A stretch of 64,000 nucleotides of DNA from positions 34,972-98,971 of IMG/VR virus record IMGVR_UViG_3300035459_000118; one strand, given 5' to 3'. This document shows positions 26,326-34,237 of this stretch, in pieces. Both the position numbers and the translations under genes were made by a program. Each line of letters begins with the position of its first letter. Within the stretch, counting starts at the first letter, position 1. This DNA is from a virus. The notes beneath the pieces were generated by a model. That model worked only from the letters and a program-made list of their open reading frames with translations. It was not told the DNA's origin and did not search any database.

Positions 26326-26405
26326 CGGGAGGGACGAAATTTGTGAAGGGGAAACCGAGATTATAACGGCGTGAAAGACGCGACGACGGACTCCTGGCCC
26401 TCCCG
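26326..26405 (+). ncRNA. Candidate small RNA 2, 8-9-bp closing stem with U tail
   Basis: CGGGAGGG at 26326-26333 pairs with CCCTCCCG at 26398-26405 (9 bp including the flanking T-A), followed by ATTTTTAAA. The interior holds GCGT-GAAAG-ACGC and other short hairpins. At 80 nt it resembles a tRNA in size, but there is no T-loop or D-loop consensus. It comes 21 nt after candidate small RNA 1. Confidence 0.42.
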
Positions 26406-26425
26406 ATTTTTAAAGAAAGAAAAAA

Positions 26426-26611
26426 ATGAAAGTCATTTGTGTTGATAATTTTAACAGAGAAACCAGGAATGATTTCTTAATTGTTGCAAAGGTTGATAAA
26501 GAAACAGGAGAACAAATGGTGACCCGTCTTAATAATGAAGCTGATCCTGACGGACCAAACTTTTACAGGTTAGTTGGGGATGATTATGTCCTTTATGTCT
26601 GGGAACCATAA
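26426..26611 (+). CDS. Small hypothetical protein
   Basis: A 61-residue acidic protein beginning MKVICVDNFNRETRND, compact and beta-rich in appearance. Only a weak AAGAAAG site precedes it. No family is recognised. It is the first clear gene after the structured region. Confidence 0.6.
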   Translation: MKVICVDNFNRETRNDFLIVAKVDKETGEQMVTRLNNEADPDGPNFYRLVGDDYVLYVWEP

Positions 26612-26625
26612 GAAAGGAAACTACC

Positions 26626-27234
26626 ATGAACTACAATGACATGTTCCTGAAACTCAAGTGTTCGACTGATGTTCTGAATGCAGTATATCCCCTTACTCGG
26701 CCTCGCAAGGAAATCTCCGAATCGATGGCTATCATCCAGAAAATCAAGGGATTGATCCTAAAGTATCCCGGAAGATTCAATATTATCGACCTTTGCGCAG
26801 GCAATGCACTGACCTCAATCATCGCTGCTCACCTGCTTTCGATCACGGACGCCAAGGCGGTAGACGTCAGAGTAAATCCACGCGATCTTACGGGTGTGAA
26901 AAAGTTCACATACTGCAACCTGGATATCCTGAACCAGATAAAGAGCTTCGGAGTCAATTCCATCGTAATCTCTTCCCATCCGTGCAAACTTGCGACGAAG
27001 ATCATCGAATTGTATAATCTGTCAAAGTCTCCGGCGATCTGTATAATTCCTTGCTGTTTTGGGGAATGGGATCTGCCCAACCGGCACTTTTTACAGAACT
27101 TCGCGCCGAACTATGATCTTTGGAGCTATTATCTTTCTACGTTGATCAAAGATTCCGAAGTCCGGGTTGTTAAGGACCATAGAATTCTGAGTCCCTGCAA
27201 TGATGTGATCTATGCGGAAAGGACAATCAAATGA
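26626..27234 (+). CDS. SAM-methyltransferase-like protein
   Basis: A 202-residue protein with a methyltransferase-type motif I (FNIIDLCAGNALTSIIAAHLL) and a Rossmann-like order of strands: VDVRVNP, then YCNLDI, then SIVISSHPC. A C-terminal region with IIPCCFGEWD follows. This layout recalls a class I methyltransferase acting on RNA or DNA, though the later motifs are weak. GAAAGGA precedes it, and it overlaps the HD hydrolase gene by ATGA. Confidence 0.6.
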   Translation: MNYNDMFLKLKCSTDVLNAVYPLTRPRKEISESMAIIQKIKGLILKYPGRFNIIDLCAGNALTSIIAAHLLSITDAKAVDVRVNPRDLTGVKKFTYCNLDILNQIKSFGVNSIVISSHPCKLATKIIELYNLSKSPAICIIPCCFGEWDLPNRHFLQNFAPNYDLWSYYLSTLIKDSEVRVVKDHRILSPCNDVIYAERTIK

Positions 27235-27779
27235 ATGGAAATTGGGTCCTGACATTTACAGGCAAGGCGTTTCCTCTAATTAATATTGATCCTGAAAAGA
27301 TAGATATTCAAGATATTGCGCATTCTCTTTCTAATCAATGCAGATGGAACGGACATTGTCGACAATTTTATTCAGTTGCTGAACATTGCATTGAAATGTC
27401 GTTGATGGAAGGTATCAATCCTTTGGTTGGGTTACTTCATGATGCAGCAGAAGCATATATCGGGGACATCGTTTCCCCTTTGAAAAGAATTTTAAAAGGA
27501 GGATTTCAACCTCCATCATTAGGGTTGATCGAAGACAAATTGAACAGGACAATCGAAAAGAAATTTTCTTTACCTTTTTACAGTATAAATTCTCCATCCA
27601 TAGAACATGCCGACTGGATTCTCGTCGCGACCGAAAAGAGAGATATTGTTTCTCCTTGTGAGGCCGAATGGGGAATAGGTTTGCCGGCTCCCATGGAAAA
27701 GAAAATCGTCCCGGTTTTGGTTCCGCCACTCATTGAATTAAATTTCCTGGATAGGTTCAGAAAATTGACGGAGAAATAA
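27231..27779 (+). CDS. HD-domain phosphohydrolase (YfbR-like)
   Basis: A 182-residue metal-dependent hydrolase. The metal ligands are visible in YSVAEHCIEM, LLHDAAEAYIGDI and IEHADWILVA. YfbR-type members dephosphorylate deoxynucleoside monophosphates, which fits the neighbouring dNMP kinase and thymidylate synthase genes. It may remove unwanted nucleotides such as those competing with modified ones; that is inference. Confidence 0.82.
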   Translation: MNGNWVLTFTGKAFPLINIDPEKIDIQDIAHSLSNQCRWNGHCRQFYSVAEHCIEMSLMEGINPLVGLLHDAAEAYIGDIVSPLKRILKGGFQPPSLGLIEDKLNRTIEKKFSLPFYSINSPSIEHADWILVATEKRDIVSPCEAEWGIGLPAPMEKKIVPVLVPPLIELNFLDRFRKLTEK

Positions 27780-27780
27780 A

Positions 27781-28044
27781 ATGGCTGAAAACGGAGAATA
27801 TAGAGTCGTTTCAAATGGTTTCGTTTTCCTCGTTGAGCAATATGTAAAGAAACGATTTTTATTTTTTAGTTGGGGAAAATGGTATCTTTTGCATTCAATG
27901 TCACCAGATGGAGATTTCGATCAACCAAAAGAATTCAATACAGAAAAAGAAGCACGAGATAGAATTAAAGAACTCAAAAAACAAGATGAGGCAGAAAGTA
28001 AAAAACACCCGTTCGTTGAGGTTCCAGAATGGCCGAGAGCCTAG
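27781..28044 (+). CDS. Hypothetical protein
   Basis: An 87-residue protein, with an aromatic-rich centre (RFLFFSWGKWYLLHSM) that looks like a beta-sheet, and a charged helical tail. It lacks a clear ribosome site, sits one base after the HD gene, and overlaps the next gene by 16 nt. No family is recognised. Confidence 0.6.
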   Translation: MAENGEYRVVSNGFVFLVEQYVKKRFLFFSWGKWYLLHSMSPDGDFDQPKEFNTEKEARDRIKELKKQDEAESKKHPFVEVPEWPRA

Positions 28045-28214
28045 GGCAAATCCCTTTTGGGAATACACATAAAGGAAAAGACATTGAAGATTGTCCGACT
28101 GATTATCTGACTTGGCTCAAAGGCGAAAAATGGTTCCAGGATAAGTATCCTGCATTGCGCAAGAATATACTTGCGGAATTGAAATACAGAGAAAGATTTG
28201 GTGACCCGGAATGA
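28029..28214 (+). CDS. DUF3820-type small protein
   Basis: A 61-residue protein of the DUF3820 / QSregVF pattern: IPFGNTHKGKDIEDCPTDYL followed by a WF...KYPALRKNILAEL helix. Family members are small proteins found alone or fused to exonucleases in bacteria and phages; the function is not established. It overlaps neighbours on both sides. Confidence 0.75.
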   Translation: MAESLGQIPFGNTHKGKDIEDCPTDYLTWLKGEKWFQDKYPALRKNILAELKYRERFGDPE

Positions 28215-28840
28215 AAATCATAGGCATTATAGGCAAAAAGGGATCGGGTAAAACAACCTTTGCTAATTACCTTCAAGCTGAGTTTGAAAAGGCTCCCAAG
28301 GAACTTGCTCTCCGATTTTCATTCGGGAAACCCCTGAAACAGATGATCGAACAAGCCGAAATTTGTTCACATAAAGAACTCTATGAAGAAAAAACGGCAT
28401 TTTCGCGCCTGATGATGCAAAAGATCGGAACGGAGATTATTCGTCGTATTGATCCTGATTATTTTTGCAAGCAAATGTGGAATGGCTTACATACAGCCTT
28501 TTCACACGAACCAACCTCTATTATCATTATTGATGATGTCCGTTTTAAAAACGAAGCCCAGCTTATCCGGTCATTGGGAGGAATTTTAATCAAAATAGAA
28601 AGAGAGATTCAAAAGCAAGAAGATAATCATACCTCAGAAATTGAACAAGATACGATTCGTTATCATCTTCTTTACCAAAATAATGTCTCATTAGAAAACC
28701 TCCAGAAACAAGCACAATATTTTTGTTCATGGTCCTCAGAAGAAAACGCTAACTGTATGCCAACCCGAAAAGAACATTTCCGAAAGGAGAATACAAAATC
28801 ATGGAGATCATTCGTCCCTCGTTCCAGATACTCGCTATGA
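28211..28840 (+). CDS. Deoxynucleoside monophosphate kinase (T4 gp1-like)
   Basis: A 209-residue P-loop kinase with Walker A GKKGSGKTT (residues 8-16), the substrate-lid region RFSFGKPLKQM, and the DDVRFKNEA motif typical of phage dNMP kinases. It phosphorylates deoxynucleoside monophosphates for DNA synthesis; such kinases in modified-DNA phages accept the modified nucleotide. The last ~13 codons overlap the ThyX gene by 40 nt, so the tail may be of little functional value. Confidence 0.82.
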   Translation: MKIIGIIGKKGSGKTTFANYLQAEFEKAPKELALRFSFGKPLKQMIEQAEICSHKELYEEKTAFSRLMMQKIGTEIIRRIDPDYFCKQMWNGLHTAFSHEPTSIIIIDDVRFKNEAQLIRSLGGILIKIEREIQKQEDNHTSEIEQDTIRYHLLYQNNVSLENLQKQAQYFCSWSSEENANCMPTRKEHFRKENTKSWRSFVPRSRYSL

Positions 28841-29928
28841 CCGGTCACCCGGAGCTTCCGTATCAATATCAGCCAAACCCGGAACTGTTGATCGAAGCTG
28901 CCGGGAGAACCTGTTACAAATCCGAAGACAAGATCACCGAAGGGTCGGCAAAGGATTTCGTTGCAATGGCCCAGGAAAAGAAACACCTAACTGTCCTGGA
29001 ACATTCCTGGGAGGTGAGAAGGTATCCAACAGGATTGATGACTCCGTTGCAATATTCTGGAAACTGGAGTAAATATCTTCATATTTCAGAATTTACTGAC
29101 AGTGGGAAAGAGCTTACCATTGCGGGAAGCACAAGGGCATTTAATGAAGCAAAAACAAACAAGAAAGAATTAGAAGAGTACGCATATTTTGATTTACAAG
29201 AAAAAGAAATAAGGCTTTACTCTCAAGAATTCAACGAACCGTTCCTCATGGCTGCAACCGTCCGCTTTATCTGCGATCGCGGAGCCTCCCATGAAATCGT
29301 CCGGCACCGTCCGCCTGGAATTTCTCAGGAAAGCACACGGTACGTGAACTATTCCAAAAAGGGAATGCAGTTCATTCAACCTTGTTGGTGGGATGAATCC
29401 AGTGAATATGCCAAGAACCTCTGGATATTTCAGATGCAAGATAGCGAAAGACGATATAACGAATTGATTAAAGAAGGCTGGATTCCTCAGCGAGCACGCG
29501 CAGTGCTTCCCAATTCCCTCAAGACAGAATTGGTCTTGACGGCTCCGCTTTCGGAATGGCAACATATCTTCCGGCAACGGGCATTGTCATTGATGGGGAA
29601 AGCCCATGAACAAATGGAAGAGGTTATGATTCCCACCTGGGAGACTTTTAAGAAACTGGAACCGCAGTTCTTTGGTGAAGAAGTTTTAAACGATAAAAAG
29701 AAAATGCTTTGGCAAATACACCATCAGTTTCAGGATGGCCATACCGAAATGATTGCTCAGCACGAAGAAATGTTGCCAGAACAAATGAGAGATTGGCAAA
29801 AAGAGATTGCGTTGGATTGGCCTTTACCCGAAGGAGCTCAATGGCTTTTGTGTAATGAAAAATCTGAATATTTCGTCTGGATAACCACCGAGGAAGAAAT
29901 GGAGCGGACCAAGGCAAAATATAAGTAA
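28801..29928 (+). CDS. thyX: Flavin-dependent thymidylate synthase ThyX, extended
   Basis: A 375-residue enzyme making dTMP from dUMP with FAD. The ThyX motif RHRPPGISQESTRYVNYS fits RHR-x7-S, with the usual serine at position 6 replaced by glycine. EWQHIFRQRAL matches the second motif. It is longer than usual (~220-250), with about 100 extra C-terminal residues (from FFGEEVLNDKKK) and an insertion near 95-120. AAGGAG precedes the ATG. It might instead act as a hydroxymethyltransferase on dUMP, but nothing in the sequence decides this. Confidence 0.9.
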   Translation: MEIIRPSFQILAMTGHPELPYQYQPNPELLIEAAGRTCYKSEDKITEGSAKDFVAMAQEKKHLTVLEHSWEVRRYPTGLMTPLQYSGNWSKYLHISEFTDSGKELTIAGSTRAFNEAKTNKKELEEYAYFDLQEKEIRLYSQEFNEPFLMAATVRFICDRGASHEIVRHRPPGISQESTRYVNYSKKGMQFIQPCWWDESSEYAKNLWIFQMQDSERRYNELIKEGWIPQRARAVLPNSLKTELVLTAPLSEWQHIFRQRALSLMGKAHEQMEEVMIPTWETFKKLEPQFFGEEVLNDKKKMLWQIHHQFQDGHTEMIAQHEEMLPEQMRDWQKEIALDWPLPEGAQWLLCNEKSEYFVWITTEEEMERTKAKYK

Positions 29929-29932
29929 AAAA

Positions 29933-29953
29933 TCCTTTAAACCAAGGTATAAT
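29933..29953 (+). promoter_or_regulatory. Phage promoter element, copy 5
   Basis: TCCTTTAAA, then CCAAGG, then TATAAT: the most divergent upstream box but the same spacing. The next start (29971) is only 17 nt after TATAAT with GGAGG between, so transcripts would have a very short leader. Confidence 0.5.
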
Positions 29954-29970
29954 AAATATAGGAGGAAGAA

Positions 29971-30051
29971 ATGGAATTTATGATTTTCTTTTGGATTATT
30001 GGAGCCGGATTTACCACTGGACTTCAATCTATTTTACACGACCCTAAATGA
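29971..30051 (+). CDS. Tiny membrane peptide
   Basis: A 26-residue peptide starting MEFMIFFWIIGAGF, behind a strong AGGAGG and directly after promoter copy 5. It is hydrophobic and would span or insert into the membrane. Its stop shares ATGA with the next tiny gene. Function unknown. Confidence 0.45.
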   Translation: MEFMIFFWIIGAGFTTGLQSILHDPK

Positions 30052-30110
30052 ATTTTTTTATCTGGCCCTTTTACCTTGGGACTTTAATTGGCGAGATTGC
30101 TAAAAAATGA
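30048..30110 (+). CDS. Second tiny membrane peptide
   Basis: A 20-residue hydrophobic peptide (MNFFIWPFYLGTLIG then EIAKK). Both ends use ATGA overlaps, linking 29971, this peptide and the SbcC-like gene in one translational relay. It might serve only to couple ribosomes into the SbcC-like gene. Confidence 0.35.
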   Translation: MNFFIWPFYLGTLIGEIAKK

Positions 30111-31366
30111 CTGAATATCTCAAAAGCTTGGGCATCGTCAACTTCCTCAATCACAAGGAACTTCTGGTCGAATTTTGCCCAGGGTTTAACGTGATTGCGG
30201 GAGCAAGCGACTCTGGGAAGTCGGCTATTCTAAGATCAATTTCGTGGATAACCAAAAATGATCCTACAGGAGACGCAATAAAGAACTGGGATGCAAACAA
30301 GAAAGAGTCTGTTTGCGCAGAAATGACGTTTGAAGATACAGATTCCAAAGCGCAAAGGTCCGTTATAAAAGAGCGTGTCGGTTCAACCTCATCATATACA
30401 CTTTCAACCCTCCCGAATAAACTTGATGTTGTCGGCCGGGGAGTCCCAACCGAAGTACAGGAATTCTTGAATTTCTCCGATCTCAACTTCAAAGGCCAGC
30501 ACGACCCATACCTCCTCCAGCTTTCTGGTGGGGAAATGGCAAAGAAGATCAATGACCTGGTTGGGACAAGTGACATTGATATTTCCCTCAAGAACCTCAA
30601 CAGCAAAGCACTTACCGTAAAAAGAAATTGCGAAGAACTCACCGCAGGAATAAAACAGAAAACCGAAGAAATCGAGAAGATGTCCTATCTGGAACAATTG
30701 GGCCAGGATATCTCGGAAATAGAAAGTCTAGAGAAAAAACGCACAGAATCTTTTGCATTATTGGGGAATATCAACAAAACTGTTACAGACATCAAAACTA
30801 TTCAAGACGAGATTGCTTATAATGATTCTGTTCTCGAAGTTGCAGAGCCTGCCGAAGAAGTCAACGCAATGATTTCTTCTCTTGAACAAAAAGAAACAAG
30901 ACTTTTAACAATACATAAAACCATCGAATTCATCAGGGTCCTTAAAGAATCAATTGATAAAGAAACCCGCTTATTGAAAGCCGAACCACTATGGAATGAA
31001 CTTGCTAACCTTATCGTAGAATTGGAAGAGAAACAAAAAAGGAAGAACGAAATATCTTCACTCGTTACTTCTATTGAACATCTTTCCTCTTCCATCGAAA
31101 CAGAAAATGCATGGCTGGAAGCAGATGCTCCTCGAAACGAAACTACAAATTTGATAACTCAGTTACAAGAAAAAGAAACAAGGCTTGCCAGAATAAAATT
31201 AAGGCTCCAAGCAATAGATCGCTTACGAGAAGATATTGATAAACAAGAAAAAGAAGTAACTGCAAAGAAAAATGATTTAGAGGAATTTCTCAAAACATCA
31301 GGAATATGTCCGACATGCCTCAGAGAATATGAACAAGATACAATTTGCAGGATGGTGAACCGATGA
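30107..31366 (+). CDS. SbcC/Rad50-like ATPase, N-terminal half ending at zinc hook
   Basis: A 419-residue protein with Walker A GASDSGKS (residues 32-39), the Q-loop segment KGQHDPYLLQLSGGE, long coiled coil from about 160 to 395, and a CPTC zinc-hook pair at about 401-404, after which the protein stops. A complete SbcC or T4 gp46 would return along a second coiled coil to the Walker B lobe. That lobe appears as a separate gene at 33028. It begins an operon with the SbcD-like nuclease. Confidence 0.85.
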   Translation: MTEYLKSLGIVNFLNHKELLVEFCPGFNVIAGASDSGKSAILRSISWITKNDPTGDAIKNWDANKKESVCAEMTFEDTDSKAQRSVIKERVGSTSSYTLSTLPNKLDVVGRGVPTEVQEFLNFSDLNFKGQHDPYLLQLSGGEMAKKINDLVGTSDIDISLKNLNSKALTVKRNCEELTAGIKQKTEEIEKMSYLEQLGQDISEIESLEKKRTESFALLGNINKTVTDIKTIQDEIAYNDSVLEVAEPAEEVNAMISSLEQKETRLLTIHKTIEFIRVLKESIDKETRLLKAEPLWNELANLIVELEEKQKRKNEISSLVTSIEHLSSSIETENAWLEADAPRNETTNLITQLQEKETRLARIKLRLQAIDRLREDIDKQEKEVTAKKNDLEEFLKTSGICPTCLREYEQDTICRMVNR

Positions 31367-32277
31367 AACTTCTCTGCCTTGGTGACCTACATCTTACCGA
31401 CAATCGGCCAGTCAACAGAACGGACGATTATTGGGAAACCTGTAAACGAAAAGTAAACTTCGTCTTTGATACAGCAGAGCAAGAAGAAGTCAATGCAATA
31501 GTTTCTCCTGGTGATTTAACCGATACCCCTACTCTTTCCAACCTCGAACTCAAAGAACTCATTCAATTATTTCAGCGAAGGCTAAATATTGACTGGCTTT
31601 GTACTTGGGGCCAGCACGATCTTCGTTACAGGACCAAACCCAACAGTGCACTGAGTGTCCTGGAACAATCTATCCCTAATTTATTTATCGTCCAGTATAA
31701 AAACTTGAAAGATATGATTAGGAGCCAAGTTGTTGTTCAAGGTTCGGGATACGGGGAGGAAATCCCCAAGCCAGTTGAAGAGCATTTCAATGTTCTTCTT
31801 GTCCACCGAATGATCATTGAAGAAAAACTCTGGAGTACCCAGGAAGTCTATGAACCTTCCAATATTTTCCTTCGCCAACATCCTTTTGATCTCATTGTCT
31901 CGGGAGACAATCACCAAGGGTTTGTCGCTCAAGCTGCCGGGAGCAAAAGGCTGCTGATAAATTGCGGGGCAATGATGAGAAATTCCATTGCTCTCATGAA
32001 CCACAAACCATTCGTCGTTGTATTCGATACTGAAACCCGCAAGCACAAACAGATATTCATTCCCATCGAACCTGCGGAGACGGTCTTTCGGATGGAAAAG
32101 GTAATTGTCGAAAAAGAACGCAACGAGAATCTGGATGCTTTTGTCTCCGGTCTTGAAAGCCAAAAAGAAGTAGGTTTGTTGTTCCAGGATAATCTTCTTC
32201 GATATGCGGAAAAGAACAATATCGGTCAAGAAATCCTTGATGAAATTTATGAATCATTTAAAAAGAAGAAAGGATAA
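31363..32277 (+). CDS. SbcD/Mre11/gp47-like nuclease
   Basis: A 304-residue metallophosphoesterase, partner of the SbcC-like ATPase in recombination and end processing. Metal-binding motifs are LGDLH (residues 6-10), SPGDLTD, WGQHD, and a later GDNHQGF. ATG 31363 shares ATGA with the upstream stop. It is shorter than bacterial SbcD and close to T4 gp47 (339 aa). Confidence 0.88.
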   Translation: MKLLCLGDLHLTDNRPVNRTDDYWETCKRKVNFVFDTAEQEEVNAIVSPGDLTDTPTLSNLELKELIQLFQRRLNIDWLCTWGQHDLRYRTKPNSALSVLEQSIPNLFIVQYKNLKDMIRSQVVVQGSGYGEEIPKPVEEHFNVLLVHRMIIEEKLWSTQEVYEPSNIFLRQHPFDLIVSGDNHQGFVAQAAGSKRLLINCGAMMRNSIALMNHKPFVVVFDTETRKHKQIFIPIEPAETVFRMEKVIVEKERNENLDAFVSGLESQKEVGLLFQDNLLRYAEKNNIGQEILDEIYESFKKKKG

Positions 32278-32280
32278 ATT

Positions 32281-32565
32281 ATGCCTTTATTTATCGGAGG
32301 GATAAAAGATGGAGAATGGGTTGATGTTCTTCTTCCCTACCCTCGTACTTTTAAAACTCGTAAAACATTTAGTATTTTTGATGCCCATAAATGGTTAGAA
32401 GAAAATAAAGAATTAACTGGACCAGATTTGGAAACTCAAACATATAGAAGAGAAGAATTCATTGAAGGAAATATAACTTTTACGGTGTACGTTCCTATTG
32501 AAATGAAAGAATCCATCTTTAATCAATTATTACAATGGTATCGAAAACCAAAGGAGGAGTCGTAA
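32281..32565 (+). CDS. Hypothetical protein
   Basis: A 94-residue AT-rich gene inside the SbcCD operon. The protein is mixed in charge, with YVPIEMKESIFNQLLQWY at the end. No family is recognised. It lies 3 nt after the nuclease gene and 2 nt before the next start. Confidence 0.6.
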   Translation: MPLFIGGIKDGEWVDVLLPYPRTFKTRKTFSIFDAHKWLEENKELTGPDLETQTYRREEFIEGNITFTVYVPIEMKESIFNQLLQWYRKPKEES

Positions 32566-32567
32566 TC

Positions 32568-32828
32568 ATGCCAACAAAAGAAATCAATATTGAAGAAATT
32601 AAAACAGAGATGGATCGCCTTGGTAAAGTTTTGGAGACAGCCAAAACTAACAAGGCCACTTTCACCGGGAGACTCCAGGAAGCGATGAAGCGTTTAAAGG
32701 AGGATCTTAAATTCTCTTCGGTTGAAGAAGCCTCTGCCGAAGCTGTTCTTCTGGACGCTGACTGCAAGAAATTGCAAGAACAAATCAATTCCAAGTATAC
32801 CAGTCTTCAGGAGAACTACGAATGGTAA
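32568..32828 (+). CDS. Small coiled-coil protein between the SbcC halves
   Basis: An 86-residue protein predicted to be almost entirely coiled coil (heptad-like EIKTEMDRLGKVLETAK onward). GGAGGAG supports ATG 32568. It lies between the nuclease gene and the Walker-B half of SbcC, so it may be the missing returning coiled coil of the split protein. Confidence 0.6.
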   Translation: MPTKEINIEEIKTEMDRLGKVLETAKTNKATFTGRLQEAMKRLKEDLKFSSVEEASAEAVLLDADCKKLQEQINSKYTSLQENYEW

Positions 32829-33031
32829 GGGAAGAATGGTTAAGCCTTCCAATCTGGATAAGAATATGGCGTGTCCTTTTCTGCTCACATCCTTTTAATA
32901 AGAGCGAAAAGATTGGAATTGTTAAATGCCCTCCACTTGATGAATTCGGATACGTGTTTGTAATCCATGTCAGAAGGTGTAATCTTTGCAATAAATTTTT
33001 TATAGACAGCGGAATGGAGAGGGAATCATGA
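32822..33031 (+). CDS. Small cysteine-containing hypothetical protein
   Basis: A 69-residue protein overlapping both neighbours. It has an aromatic N-terminus (WLSLPIWIRIWRVLFC) and a C-terminal CNLC pair with an earlier cysteine, compatible with a zinc knuckle. No family is recognised. Confidence 0.5.
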   Translation: MVREEWLSLPIWIRIWRVLFCSHPFNKSEKIGIVKCPPLDEFGYVFVIHVRRCNLCNKFFIDSGMERES

Positions 33032-33639
33032 TTACTTCCATCCAAGATGCCAGGAAAATATACGAACAGCGCATCGGCAGTCGTGATACCTATGCCAAAC
33101 AAAAGGCCGAAAAGGAACAAGAACTTGTCCTGGCAAATCAAAAATATGAAAACGTCATAAAAGCCCGAGCAGTAGTTCAAGCTGTTGCCAAGGAAACCCA
33201 ACAGAGTATTGAAATTCATATCAGCAATTTAGTTACAATGGCTTTGGCTTCGGTATTTCCTGAACCTTATGAATTCAAACTTGAGTTTGTCGAGCGCAGG
33301 AATTCCACCGAGGCAGACAGAGTCTTTTTAAAGAATGATAATCGAATAGATGATATTCTGAACTTTGGTGGTGGAGGGGTTGCAGACGTAGCCAATTTTG
33401 CTTTGATCATATCTCTTTGGGCATTAAAAAAGACCCGGCCCATATTCATCAACGATGAACCAGACAAATTCCTTCATAACATTGCCTACCAGGAACGAGC
33501 CAGTGCTATGATGAAAATGCTTTGCGAGAAGCTTAGCATTCAAATGATCATTGTTTCAGATCAGCAAAACATTATTGCAGCCGCAGACAAAGTGATCAGA
33601 ATCGGATGCAAAGACGGAATATCTTTTGTGGAGGAATGA
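33028..33639 (+). CDS. SbcC/Rad50-like ATPase, C-terminal (Walker B) half
   Basis: A 203-residue protein. The first ~60 residues are a coiled coil. Then comes an ABC-type lobe with an FGGGGVADVANFALII segment (about 113-128) in the signature-motif position and RPIFINDEPDK (about 137-147) as Walker B, then the D-loop region and SIQMIIVSDQQ. It supplies what the 30107 protein lacks, so the two probably assemble into one ATPase head. The start overlaps the previous stop (ATGA). Confidence 0.72.
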   Translation: MITSIQDARKIYEQRIGSRDTYAKQKAEKEQELVLANQKYENVIKARAVVQAVAKETQQSIEIHISNLVTMALASVFPEPYEFKLEFVERRNSTEADRVFLKNDNRIDDILNFGGGGVADVANFALIISLWALKKTRPIFINDEPDKFLHNIAYQERASAMMKMLCEKLSIQMIIVSDQQNIIAAADKVIRIGCKDGISFVEE

Positions 33640-33642
33640 AAA

Positions 33643-34095
33643 ATGGATTTCAAGGAAGAATATGGTGAGAAAAGAAAACCTGATGCAGATGAAGAAGACT
33701 ATTTCATCGGGGTAAAAGGACTGGAAAGAAAAGCCAAAAGAGATGGATTGAATATCATTTTGCCGGGACCAAATGAACTGTTTATAGACATCGATTCCGA
33801 AGAAGAGTATCAGCAATTTCAAGAAAAAATGAAGTGGTTCCGCGACGTTATGCCCGAACAGTATGGGATGTATTTAAGTATTGTAAAAGAAATGCCATCA
33901 AAAAGTGGATTGCCAAGAAGGCATATTACTGTCTATGTTGAGTTTCCCGAAGATCATGACTTAAATCCTTGGGAAAGGATTTGTCTCCAATTTTGTCTCG
34001 GGTCAGACTTCAAACGAGAACGTCTTTCAACTTGCCGCATGTTGATCGGCGAAGAAGAATACGCAACCGCCTTTTTGGAAAAGAAGGAGGAATAA
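33643..34095 (+). CDS. Conserved-type phage hypothetical protein
   Basis: A 150-residue acidic protein with PNELFIDIDSEEEY, a HITVYVEFPED strand and WERICLQFCLGSDFKRE. This order (acidic strand, basic loop, histidine strand, LGSD-R) recalls small phage proteins with a possible primase-like fold, but no catalytic function can be assigned. Confidence 0.65.
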   Translation: MDFKEEYGEKRKPDADEEDYFIGVKGLERKAKRDGLNIILPGPNELFIDIDSEEEYQQFQEKMKWFRDVMPEQYGMYLSIVKEMPSKSGLPRRHITVYVEFPEDHDLNPWERICLQFCLGSDFKRERLSTCRMLIGEEEYATAFLEKKEE

Positions 34096-34236
34096 ATGAC
34101 CCTTTCCTTCTGGCAAATCGTTGCGATCAGTTACATCGCGGGTTTGATTTCTTCCCCATTCATTATATGGGGAGTCTGCAAATTAACCTTCTGGGGTTTC
34201 AACAGAATATTCGATGGATTGGCAGAAGGAGACTAA
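34096..34236 (+). CDS. Small membrane protein
   Basis: A 46-residue protein behind AAGGAGG. It is mostly hydrophobic (IVAISYIAGLISSPFIIWGV), with one or two membrane spans and an acidic end. Function unknown. The next gene starts 1 nt after its stop. Confidence 0.55.
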   Translation: MTLSFWQIVAISYIAGLISSPFIIWGVCKLTFWGFNRIFDGLAEGD

Positions 34237-34237
34237 G

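Larger units (their letters stand above)
25912..26425 (+). other. ~510-nt region dense in inverted repeats; possible ornate phage RNA
   Basis: The stretch has few coding signs apart from one possible small gene (25984-26193). Complementary blocks include 26065-26073 with 26175-26183 (9 bp) and 26106-26112 with 26168-26174 (7 bp), contiguous on the 3' side. Two closed elements with T-rich tails follow (26214-26304 and 26326-26405), and a GCGTA/TTACGC hairpin lies near 25935. Phages carry large ornate RNAs such as GOLLD and ROOL, but I cannot match this to either. No tRNA fold was found. Confidence 0.45.

Noticed and set aside
26326-26405. tRNA-sized element with an 8-bp acceptor-like stem
   Set aside because: It lacks a T-loop TTC consensus, D-loop GG and a plausible anticodon arm, so it was listed as a candidate structured RNA instead.
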